Shown: one piece after another, positions 35,957-43,411 of the stretch | Layout of the letters: each line of letters starts with the position of its first letter | Position numbering within the stretch: position 1 is the first letter of the stretch | NCBI RefSeq assembly: GCF_016907695.1 | Contig: NZ_JAFBCK010000001.1 | Coordinates: forward strand, 7,118,001 to 7,182,000 | DNA: 64,000 bases | DNA from: Actinokineospora baliensis | GTDB taxonomy: Bacteria > Actinomycetota > Actinomycetes > Mycobacteriales > Pseudonocardiaceae | Direction: 5' to 3' | Notes under the pieces: model-generated | The model's input: the letters and a program-made list of their open reading frames with translations, nothing else | What the model was told of the DNA's origin: nothing | The model's database searches: none | Program-made: the position numbers and the translations under genes

Positions 35957-36009
35957 CCCCCTGGCCGCCTCCTGGAGCGCTTCCGCGCGCTCCGGGAGGC
36001 GGCCAGGGG
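35957..36009 (+). terminator. Very strong hairpin closing the MoaF-SnoaL operon
   Basis: CCCCTGGCCGCCTCC and GGAGGCGGCCAGGGG pair around an inner GGAGCGC/GCGCTCC stem, about 22 bp in all with one internal mismatch and a 6-base loop. It separates this operon from the ABC importer. Confidence 0.8.
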
Positions 36010-36195
36010 CGTTTGCGGGCAAGGTCGGCGAGTGACCTGGATCGCACCCCGTGCTGCGCACGACAACACGCGTGCCCGCAAAGTCAAGGAGCGTGGGCCA
36101 GACCACTCATAGGGTCCGTTCCACCTTCGAAGAATTGAGTGAATCCCGTGCCCTGCGCGCGCAAGCGACCGCAGCCGAGAAAGACAGGGACCGCT

Positions 36196-37386
36196 ATGAG
36201 AAAGATCATGCGCAGCGTGGCGGTGGCCGCCGCGGTCACACTCGTCGCCGCCGGGTGTGCCGACGGTGGCAGCAGTGGCAGCGGCGGTGGCAGCGGGCCG
36301 ATCGTGGTCGGCTCGGTCAACGCGCTCAGCGGCGCGGCGACCTTCCCGGAGTCCTCCGCGGCCGCCAAGGCCGTCTTCGACGCCGCCAACGCCTCCGGCG
36401 GGGTCGGCGGTCGGCAGATCCAGTACAAGGCGCTCGACGACAAGGGCGACCCGGCCGCCGCCGCGGCCGCCGCGCGCGAGATCGTCGGTGCCGACGGCGC
36501 CGTCGCCCTGGTCGGCTCGTCGAGCCTGCTCGAGTGCGAGATCAACAACAAGTACTACGAGCAGCAGAAGATCCTGTCCATCTCCGGCATCGGCGTGGAC
36601 CCGGCCTGCTTCAACAGCCCCAACATCTCCCCGGCCAACGTCGGTCCCTACCACGACATGACGCTGACCCTGCTCTACGGCTCGGAGACGCTCAAGCTCG
36701 ACAACATCTGCGCGCTGCTGGAGATCGCGGGCAACACGCTGCCCTCCTACCAGGCCGCGATCGACGAGTGGACCAAGATCACCGGCAAGAAGCTGACGTA
36801 CATGGACGCCACCGTGCCCTACGGCGGCTCCGACTACACCAGCTACATCGTCAAGGCGCGCCAGGCGGGCTGCAAGGCGATCACCGTCAACCCGGTCGAG
36901 CCGGACTCCATCGGCCAGCTCAAGGCCGCCGCCGCGCAGGGCTGGAACGACGTCACCTGGCTGCTGCTCACCTCGGTGTACAGCGAGAACTACGCCAAGG
37001 CGGTCAGCAACGCCGGTGCGGGCATCTACGTCCCGGCCGAGTTCTACCCGTTCACCGACGCCGACGCCGCCCAGAACAAGGAGTGGCGCGAGCTGATGAC
37101 CAAGAACAACATCCCGCTGACCTCGTTCAGCCAGGGCGGTTACCTCGCGGCGAAGTACTTCCTGCAGGTGGTCAAGGGCATCTCCGGTGACATCAACCGC
37201 GAGTCGGTGACCAAGGCGCTGCAGGAGATGCAGCCCATCAGCGACCCGATGGTCGGAACCCCGTACGTGTTCGGCAAGGGCAAGACCCACCACGACAACA
37301 CCGCGGGCTGGCCGATCAAGCTCATGTCCGGCACCAACAAGTGGGAACTGGCCGAGCAGGACTGGCTGCGGATCCCGAAGAACTAG
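36196..37386 (+). CDS. Branched-chain-type ABC importer, substrate-binding lipoprotein
   Basis: 396 residues. The signal peptide ends in the lipobox LVAAGC, so the protein is lipid-anchored outside the membrane. The mature part (IVVGSVNALSGAATFPES, AAKAVFDAANASGGVGGR) is a type I periplasmic-binding fold of the LivK/aromatic-acid binding group. It begins the four-gene importer operon, 22 bases ahead of the permease. Proteins of this family in actinomycete catabolic loci bind aromatic acids or amides as often as amino acids; the surrounding resorcinol-type genes favour an aromatic ligand. Confidence 0.85.
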   Translation: MRKIMRSVAVAAAVTLVAAGCADGGSSGSGGGSGPIVVGSVNALSGAATFPESSAAAKAVFDAANASGGVGGRQIQYKALDDKGDPAAAAAAAREIVGADGAVALVGSSSLLECEINNKYYEQQKILSISGIGVDPACFNSPNISPANVGPYHDMTLTLLYGSETLKLDNICALLEIAGNTLPSYQAAIDEWTKITGKKLTYMDATVPYGGSDYTSYIVKARQAGCKAITVNPVEPDSIGQLKAAAAQGWNDVTWLLLTSVYSENYAKAVSNAGAGIYVPAEFYPFTDADAAQNKEWRELMTKNNIPLTSFSQGGYLAAKYFLQVVKGISGDINRESVTKALQEMQPISDPMVGTPYVFGKGKTHHDNTAGWPIKLMSGTNKWELAEQDWLRIPKN

Positions 37387-37407
37387 TACCGGTTAGGGAG
37401 TTCCTCG

Positions 37408-38268
37408 ATGCTGCAAGGAGCGCTGGCAGGTCTTGCCGCGGGCGGGCTGTACGCGGTGCTCGCCGTGTGCCTGACACTCATGTCGCGGCTGGTGCGGGTG
37501 GTCAACTTCGCCCAGTCGGCGACCGGGATGTTCGGCTGCTACGTCGCGGTCTGGCTCTCTGTCGACGTGGGACTCCCGACGTGGGCGGCGACGGTGGTGG
37601 GCATCGTGCTCGGCTGCGGGCTGAGCGCGCTGCTCGGGTGGATCATCTCCACCTGGCTGGCGGAGGCCGACATCGGCACCCGCTCCGCGGTCACCGTCGC
37701 CGTGCTCCTGCTGCTGATCTCGCTGTCGTTCATCCTGTTCGGCAACAAGCCGCAGCCCTTCCACCCGATCCTCGACGGCCCCGCGTTCGAGGTCAACGGC
37801 GTGGTGGTCAGCCAGGTCACGGTGGTCACCGTGGTGCTGTCGGTGGTGGTCGCGCTGGGCTGCCGGGCGCTGCTGAGCGGGACCTCGTTCGGCCTGCAGC
37901 TGCGGGCGCTGTCGGAGCGGCCGACGACCGCGGAGCTGATGGGCATCCCGGCCAAGCCGCTGGCGGTCGGGGTGTGGGCGGCGACCGGGTTGCTGAGCAC
38001 CCTGGTGATCTCGATCGTCGCCCCGTCGCAGTCCAACGACGCGACGTCGCTGTCGATGCTGGTGGTGCCCGCCGCGGCGGCCGCGCTGCTCGGCGGGTTC
38101 CGCAGGCTGGACCTGGCGGTGGTCGGCGGGCTGGTGCTCGGCATGGCCCAGGGCGCACTCGCCCAGGTCGACAGCCTCTCGGTGGTCCGCTACTTCCTGC
38201 CGTTCCTCGTCGTCGTCGGTCTGCTGCTGTGGTCGCAGCGCAAGGAGGTCTGGGATGTCGCGCGCTGA
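37408..38268 (+). CDS. Branched-chain-type ABC importer permease (LivH-like)
   Basis: 286 residues with about eight membrane helices. AGLAAGGLYAVLAVCLTLMS at the start and FGLQLRALSERPTTAELMGI, the EAA-like coupling loop, are typical of LivH. AGGGAG precedes ATG 37408. Its end overlaps the fused permease-ATPase gene by 14 bases. Imports the ligand of the upstream lipoprotein. Confidence 0.85.
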   Translation: MLQGALAGLAAGGLYAVLAVCLTLMSRLVRVVNFAQSATGMFGCYVAVWLSVDVGLPTWAATVVGIVLGCGLSALLGWIISTWLAEADIGTRSAVTVAVLLLLISLSFILFGNKPQPFHPILDGPAFEVNGVVVSQVTVVTVVLSVVVALGCRALLSGTSFGLQLRALSERPTTAELMGIPAKPLAVGVWAATGLLSTLVISIVAPSQSNDATSLSMLVVPAAAAALLGGFRRLDLAVVGGLVLGMAQGALAQVDSLSVVRYFLPFLVVVGLLLWSQRKEVWDVAR

Positions 38269-39976
38269 AACCGGCCCGCTGACCCGCTTCGGCGGCCCGC
38301 TGGTGGTGGCCGGTGCGGCCATCGTGGTGGGCTACCTGTTCAGCGTCGGGCTCGACGGGTACTTCGTGTACCTGGGGATGAGCGCGATCGTGGCCGGGAT
38401 CGCGCTGCTGGGCCTCGGTGTGGTGACCGGCAGCGCGGGCATGGTCTCGTTGTGCCAGTTGACCTTCGCCGCGGTCGGGGCGTGGGTGGTCTCCTACCTC
38501 AACCGCGCGGGCGCGCCGGGCGGGTTCCTGGTGTACCTGGTGTGCGGCGGTATCGCCGCCGGGCTGGTCGGCGTGCTGGTCGGCCTCCCGGCGCTGCGGC
38601 TGCGGGGGATCAACCTCGCCGTGGTGACCCTGGGGCTGGCCGCCGCGGCGGACCTGACGCTGGTGCAGATCCAGTTCCCCGGGACCGTCGACGGCGTGTC
38701 GGTGGAGCGCCCGGAGGCGTTCTCCGACGACCGCGGCTACTTCTGGCTGGGCACCATGGTGCTCACCGCGTGCTGCCTGCTCGTGCACTTCCTGCGCCGC
38801 ACCCGCTGGGGCAGCGGCTGGCAGGCGGTGGCCTTCTCCGAGCGCGGCACCGCGGCGGCGGGCGCGTCCGTGCGCACGTCCAAGCTGAGCGCGTTCGCGG
38901 TGAGCGCGGCGCTCGGCGGAGTCGCGGGCGGTCTGCTGACCGGCCAGGTCGGCCTGGCGTTCCCGGCCAGCTTCACCGCGATGCAGTCGCTGGCGCTCTA
39001 CGTGCTGGCCATCATGTCCGGCGCGCACCTGATCGACATGGCCGTCTTCGGCGCGGTGCTGTGGGTCGCGGTCCCCGAGCTGCTCAAGCGCTGGGGCATC
39101 CCGCAGGACTGGGGTTTCGTGGTCTTCGGCCTGCTCGGCACGCACGCCCTCACCACCGGCGGCAACCTGGGCACCGCGGTCCGCGAACTCTGGCGGCGGC
39201 GGTCCAAGGAGGCAGCGGGCATCAATCTGGGCGCACCACCGTCCGATGTGGAGATACCGGAACCCGGTGAACCCGTGCTCGTGGTCCGGGACTTGAGCGT
39301 GAGCTTCGGCGAAGTCAAAGCACTGTCGCACGTGGACATCACAGTGCCGTCCAACGGCGTGCTGGGCGTCATCGGACCCAACGGCGCCGGTAAGTCCACT
39401 TTGGTCGACATCCTCAGCGGCTTCCTCCCCCAGGCCACCGGGTCCGTCGAACTCGACGGCCTCGCGCTCAACGGGATGTCGCCCACCCGCCGGGCCCGCG
39501 CGGGCCTGCGTCGCACGTTCCAGCAGGACCGCGTCCCCGCAGGCCTCACCGTCGGCGCCTACGTCCGCTTCGTCGCCAGGCGCCGCCTGTCGACCGCCGA
39601 GATCGCCGACGCCCTGGAGTTCTTCGGCTGCCCCGCCCCCAAAACCCCACTACGCCGCGTCGACGTCGGCGCCCGCCGCCTGGTGGAGGTGGTCGGCCAC
39701 CTGCTGGCCAAGCCGAAGGTCCTGCTGCTCGACGAACCGGCCGCTGGCCTACCGCACGAGGAGCACGTCGCCCTCGGCCTGCGCCTGCGCCAGGTCCCCG
39801 CCCGCTTCGGCGTGTCGGTCCTGCTCATCGAACACGACCTCGACCTGGTCCGCTCGGTGTGCGACACGATCACCGTGCTCGACTTCGGGCAGGTGCTGGC
39901 CAGCGGACCCCAGGCCGAGGTACTCGCCAACCCGGAGGTCCTCAAGGCCTACATGGGTGAAACGGAGCTCCTGTGA
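38255..39976 (+). CDS. Fused LivM permease and LivG ATPase
   Basis: 573 residues. Residues 1-320 are a LivM-type permease (about nine helices; GLPALRLRGINLAVVTLGLA is the family signature). Residues about 340-573 are an ABC ATPase with Walker A GPNGAGKST near residue 374 and Walker B VLLLDEPAAGLPHEEH, with H-loop LIEHDLDLV. The usual signature LSYGQ is replaced by VDVGARRLVEVV, so this half may contribute a degenerate site, leaving the intact signature to LivF. Permease-ATPase fusions of this kind occur in some actinomycetes. The start overlaps the previous gene, and GTGA links it to the next. Confidence 0.85.
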   Translation: MSRAETGPLTRFGGPLVVAGAAIVVGYLFSVGLDGYFVYLGMSAIVAGIALLGLGVVTGSAGMVSLCQLTFAAVGAWVVSYLNRAGAPGGFLVYLVCGGIAAGLVGVLVGLPALRLRGINLAVVTLGLAAAADLTLVQIQFPGTVDGVSVERPEAFSDDRGYFWLGTMVLTACCLLVHFLRRTRWGSGWQAVAFSERGTAAAGASVRTSKLSAFAVSAALGGVAGGLLTGQVGLAFPASFTAMQSLALYVLAIMSGAHLIDMAVFGAVLWVAVPELLKRWGIPQDWGFVVFGLLGTHALTTGGNLGTAVRELWRRRSKEAAGINLGAPPSDVEIPEPGEPVLVVRDLSVSFGEVKALSHVDITVPSNGVLGVIGPNGAGKSTLVDILSGFLPQATGSVELDGLALNGMSPTRRARAGLRRTFQQDRVPAGLTVGAYVRFVARRRLSTAEIADALEFFGCPAPKTPLRRVDVGARRLVEVVGHLLAKPKVLLLDEPAAGLPHEEHVALGLRLRQVPARFGVSVLLIEHDLDLVRSVCDTITVLDFGQVLASGPQAEVLANPEVLKAYMGETELL

Positions 39977-40665
39977 ACGCGCTGCAGGTACAAGACATCA
40001 CCGTCACCCGAGGCGCAGGCCCGGTAATCCGCGACGTCGGCTTCACCCTGGAACCCGGCCGGATCACCGCACTGGTGGGCCCGAATGGGGCGGGCAAGAC
40101 CTCCCTGCTGGAGGCCATCTCCGGCGTGGTCCCGGCCGCCCGCGGGTCGGTGCGGATCGGGACCACGGAGATCACCAAGCACTCCAGGGTGGCCCGGGCG
40201 AAGCTCGGCCTGGCACACATCGAGCAGGGCCGAGCCGTGTTCCCCGGCCTGACCGTGCTGGAGAACCTCAAGCTCACCGCGCGCACGTGGCCCAGGGTGG
40301 AGGAGGTGCTCGCCCTGTTCCCCGAACTCGACAAGCGCCGAAACTCCCCCACAGCACTACTCAGCGGCGGCGAACAACAGATGGTCGTCCTAGCCCGAGC
40401 CTTCGCCGCCCGCCCCAAGTTCCTCCTCATAGACGAGATGTCCTTGGGCCTAGCCCCAGTCGTCTTCACCCGCCTGCTACCGATGGTCACCCGCTTCGCC
40501 TCAGAAGGCGCCGCAATCCTTCTGGTAGAACAATTCACCCACCTAGCCCTAGGCGTCTCCCAAGACGCCATTGTCGTCTCCTCGGGCCAGGTGACCTACC
40601 AGGGATCAGCCCAAGACCTCCTGAACTCCCCCGAAACCCTCCACTCCGCCTACCTAGGCGAATAA
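39973..40665 (+). CDS. Branched-chain-type ABC importer ATPase (LivF-like)
   Basis: 230 residues from GTG 39973, overlapping the preceding stop (GTGA). Walker A GPNGAGKT, an intact signature LLSGGEQQMVVLARAF, Walker B FLLIDEMSLGLAPVV and H-loop LLVEQFTHLAL mark it as LivF. It completes the importer. A 12 bp hairpin follows immediately. Confidence 0.88.
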   Translation: MNALQVQDITVTRGAGPVIRDVGFTLEPGRITALVGPNGAGKTSLLEAISGVVPAARGSVRIGTTEITKHSRVARAKLGLAHIEQGRAVFPGLTVLENLKLTARTWPRVEEVLALFPELDKRRNSPTALLSGGEQQMVVLARAFAARPKFLLIDEMSLGLAPVVFTRLLPMVTRFASEGAAILLVEQFTHLALGVSQDAIVVSSGQVTYQGSAQDLLNSPETLHSAYLGE

Positions 40666-40671
40666 GAGACC

Positions 40672-40704
40672 GGCTGGGTGACGTCCTGGGGGCGTCACCC
40701 AGCC
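40672..40704 (+). terminator. Hairpin after the ABC importer operon
   Basis: GGCTGGGTGACG pairs exactly with CGTCACCCAGCC over a 9-base loop, six bases beyond the LivF stop. Confidence 0.8.
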
Positions 40705-40773
40705 ACCCAAACCCTGGCACTGGCCCGGCCCCGTCAGCCTCGCCGCCGCTCTCGGAGGCCGCTGCCTCTCACT

Positions 40774-40918
40774 GCTCGATGGGGCGAACTTGTTTTGCGC
40801 GGGGCCCCTGCACCAGCCGTGGCAGGACCGCAAAGCTGGGGCCGAAGAGCGTGGCCCTGCAGCGAGGCAAGGCTACGACTGGCGCTCCCCCGCGCAAGAC
40901 AAGTCCGCCCCATCGAGC
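40774..40918. repeat. Structured dispersed repeat, copy C (first of a four-copy array)
   Basis: GCTCGATGGGGCG left arm and CGCCCCATCGAGC right arm, about 145 bp. Arms read ACTTGTTTTGCG on the left and CGCAAGACAAGT on the right, giving one extra mismatch. Left flank CTCTCGGAGGCCGCT is shared with copies D and E. The array from 40739 to 41699 has a period near 267 bases and contains no credible gene. Confidence 0.85.
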
Positions 40919-41040
40919 CGTCGCGCCCGGCCCCGAGTTGGCCCGCCCGACCCATCGCCCTGAGCTGGCCCGCTCAACCCAGCTGGCCGAGTCAGTCGCG
41001 TCAGCCTCGCCACTGCTCTCAGAGGCCGCTCGCTCTAACT

Positions 41041-41185
41041 GCTCGATGGGGCGAACTTGTTTTGCGCGGGGCCCCTGCACCAGCCGTGGCAGGACCGCAA
41101 AGCCGGGGCCGAAAAGCATGGCCCTGCAGCGAGGCAAGGCTACGACTGCCGCCACCCCACACAAAACAAGTCCGCCCCATCGAGC
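41041..41185. repeat. Structured dispersed repeat, copy D
   Basis: Same 145 bp unit, 267 bases after copy C. Arms ACTTGTTTTGCG and CACAAAACAAGT match; inner hairpins CCTGC/GCAGG and GGGCC/GGCCC intact. Flank CTCTCAGAGGCCGCTCGC. Confidence 0.85.
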
Positions 41186-41309
41186 CGCCGCGCCCAGCCC
41201 CTCGAGTTGGCCCGCCCAAACCAGCCCCCCGAGTTGGCCCGCCCAGCCCGGCCGTCCGGGCCGGGCCTGCCTGCCTCACTGCTGCTCTCGGAGGCCGCTC
41301 GCTCTAACT

Positions 41310-41456
41310 GCTCGATGGGGCGAACTTGTTTTGCGCGGGGCCCCTGCGCCAGCCGTGGCAGGACCGCAAAGCAGGGGCCGAAAAGCATGGCCCTGTCCGC
41401 GCAGCAACGCTACGACTGCCGCCACCCCCACGCAAAACAAGTCCGCCCCATCGAGC
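41310..41456. repeat. Structured dispersed repeat, copy E
   Basis: 147 bp, 269 bases after copy D, same arms with TTGT in the left and ACAA in the right. The inner segment after GGCCCTG differs (TCCGCGCAGCAACGC in place of CAGCGAGGCAAGGC), as in copy A. Confidence 0.85.
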
Positions 41457-41553
41457 CGCCGCACCCAGCCCCCCGAGCCAACCCACCCAACCCAGCCCCC
41501 CGAGCCAGCCCCGCCAACCCGGCCACCGCTCCCGGAAGTCGCTGGTGCCAACT

Positions 41554-41699
41554 GCTCGATGGGGTGGACCTGTTTTGTGTGGGGGGGACGTCAGCCGTAG
41601 CGTCGCCTCGCTGCAGGGCCATGCTTTTCGGCCCCTGCTTTGCGGTCCTGCCACGGCTGTCGTAGGGGCCCCACGCAAAACAGGTCCACCACATCGAGC
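41554..41699 (-). repeat. Structured dispersed repeat, copy F, inverted
   Basis: The arms are in the usual place but the core (CTGCAGGGCCATGCTTTTCG, GGTCCTGCCACGGCTG) is the reverse complement of the other copies, so the element is inverted. Both arms carry the same two changes relative to C-E: GGTGGACCTG on the left and CAGGTCCACC on the right. The right flank (ATGCCGCAGGCGAGCC, from 41729) is the inverted left flank of copies A and B. Confidence 0.85.
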
Positions 41700-41784
41700 C
41701 CGCACTAAAATCGCGGATCGGCGCGCGATGCCGCAGGCGAGCCGATGATCCGACGGCGAAGCCGAAACAAGAGACCCGCGCCCG

Positions 41785-42483
41785 CTACGCCGGAAACCCA
41801 GACCTCACCGAATACCCGAAGTCCGCCACCACAGCCTGCCCGTTCACCGCCCGAGACCGCTCCGAAGCCAAGTACAGCACCTGCCAAGCCACCTCCCCCG
41901 CCGACTGCACCGGGAACTCCGCCTCCTCAATCGCCTGATCCCCCAGATCCGCCCGCGCCATCGGCGTGTCCACAACAGACGGACACACGCAGTTCACCCG
42001 CACCGGCGCGAACTCCACCGCCAGCGCGCGCGTCATCGACACCACCGCCCCCTTCGAGGCGCTGTAGGGCACCATCCCCGGCACCGACACGAACGCCGAG
42101 TCGGACCCCAGCAGCACGATCGACCCGTCCGCCCCCATGTGCGGGTACACGTGTTTCGCCAGCAGCAGTTGCCCCAGCACGTTCACCGCCAGCACCGCCG
42201 CGATGTCCGACGCGGGTGTGTCGACCAGCAGGTCGCCCACCGGTCCCGAGATGCCCGCGCACCCCACCACGACGTCCAGCCCGCCCAGCCACTCCACCGC
42301 CGAGTCGACAGCGGCCGCCAGCGATCTCGCGTCGGTCACGTCGGTCACGAACTGGGCACCCGGCGCGCGGTCGAGGACGGCGACGGTGGCGCCTTCGGCT
42401 TCGAGGGCTCGGGCGCAGGCCAGGCCGATGCCGGAGGCGCCGCCGGTGACCAGGGCTTTCTTGCCGGTGAGGGCGAGGTCCAT
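41785..42483 (-). CDS. Short-chain dehydrogenase/reductase
   Basis: 232 residues from ATG 42483. Classical SDR: TGGASGIG cofactor motif at residues 14-21, AGISG in place of NNAG, catalytic serine in LLGSDSAF and YSASKGA holding Tyr and Lys, then NCVCPSVVDTPMA. NAD(P)-dependent oxidation or reduction of a hydroxyl or keto group. It is divergent from the second MoaF-type gene by about 145 bases and sits in the aromatic region; its exact substrate is not evident. Confidence 0.85.
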   Translation of the reverse strand: MDLALTGKKALVTGGASGIGLACARALEAEGATVAVLDRAPGAQFVTDVTDARSLAAAVDSAVEWLGGLDVVVGCAGISGPVGDLLVDTPASDIAAVLAVNVLGQLLLAKHVYPHMGADGSIVLLGSDSAFVSVPGMVPYSASKGAVVSMTRALAVEFAPVRVNCVCPSVVDTPMARADLGDQAIEEAEFPVQSAGEVAWQVLYLASERSRAVNGQAVVADFGYSVRSGFPA

Positions 42484-42627
42484 GGTGCCATCCTGGGGGC
42501 GGGCGGGCACCGGTGGTTGGTCTGCGGCGCACCATCCTTGTCCGGTGCCGCACGGGGGTCGGCGGCGCGGTTCCCCCCGGGCGCGCGCAGGGCCAAGACT
42601 GCCGGGTACCCGGAGAAAGGAACGCCG

Positions 42628-43407
42628 ATGACGTTGTCCGATACCTCGACGTGGTTGCCGCTCGACGGGTTGGCGCCCGGGTTCGACGAGAACAAGGCGC
42701 CGACCGTGGGGGACCTGCACGGGCGGACGGTGGCCCTGGTCGGGGCGGACGGGGCCGCGGTGCTGTCGGCGTCGTTCACCGGGGCCAAGGTGGTGTGGGA
42801 CCACGGCGTGGACGACTGCGAGACGTTCCTGGTGGACGAGGACCTCTACTACTCGCAGTGGCACCCGGCCGAGCGGCCGGAGGAGGCCGTGTCGCTGTTC
42901 CTTGACCTGCGGGCCGGGCGCGCGCTGGTGGTCACCACGACCATCAACGGCGGCGGCACGCCCCGGGTGACCCAGGTCTTCACCCCCGCGACCATCGAGG
43001 GCGAGATCCTCTCCGGCGAGGCCCCCGCCCCCTCCCGCGCGCTCATCGGGCGGCGCGCGATGTGGGTGTACAGCCAGGAGCACGCCTACGAGCACGTCTA
43101 CCTGAGCCCGCACTGGTACACCTGGCAGTGCCTGGCCGGACCGGAGAAGGGCCTGGCCGACACCGACGAGAACTCCGTCTACCAGCTGCGCCCGGGCATC
43201 TACGTCTTCACGTGGCGGGAGAAGGTCATCCACTGCGCCTCGGTGACCGTGGCCGACCACCGCGACGTCCACCGGCTGCGCTCGCACGGGGTCCTGTTCG
43301 GGCTGAACGAGACCGGTGACGGGCAGACGCACTTCACCTTCGGGGCGCACGGGCGGCTGCTGAGCAACACCGTGCACCCCGAGGAGTACGACCCGGCCCT
43401 GGGGTAG
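42628..43407 (+). CDS. MoaF-type protein 2
   Basis: 259 residues from ATG 42628, with AAAGGA seven bases before. Like the first MoaF-type protein it has two halves and the conserved segment YEHVYLSPHWYTWQCL. N-terminal half LHGRTVALVGADGAAVLSAS matches LTGREIVIALEDGPVLELRF of its paralogue. It ends five bases from the convergent end of the reductase-dioxygenase gene. The presence of two copies bracketing one catabolic region suggests a role in that pathway rather than molybdenum-cofactor synthesis. Confidence 0.8.
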   Translation: MTLSDTSTWLPLDGLAPGFDENKAPTVGDLHGRTVALVGADGAAVLSASFTGAKVVWDHGVDDCETFLVDEDLYYSQWHPAERPEEAVSLFLDLRAGRALVVTTTINGGGTPRVTQVFTPATIEGEILSGEAPAPSRALIGRRAMWVYSQEHAYEHVYLSPHWYTWQCLAGPEKGLADTDENSVYQLRPGIYVFTWREKVIHCASVTVADHRDVHRLRSHGVLFGLNETGDGQTHFTFGAHGRLLSNTVHPEEYDPALG

Positions 43408-43411
43408 GCGC

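Noticed and set aside
35957..36009. Riboswitch or attenuator upstream of the ABC importer
   Set aside because: It is a single very stable hairpin just after the SnoaL-like gene and 187 bases before the next start, with no alternative pairing seen; a terminator is the simpler reading.
40676..41748. Several possible proteins of 80-200 residues containing a repeated MGRTCFARGPC-type segment
   Set aside because: They are translations of the structured DNA repeat in various frames, with frames changing between copies while the nucleotide hairpin is kept; a coding role is not supported.
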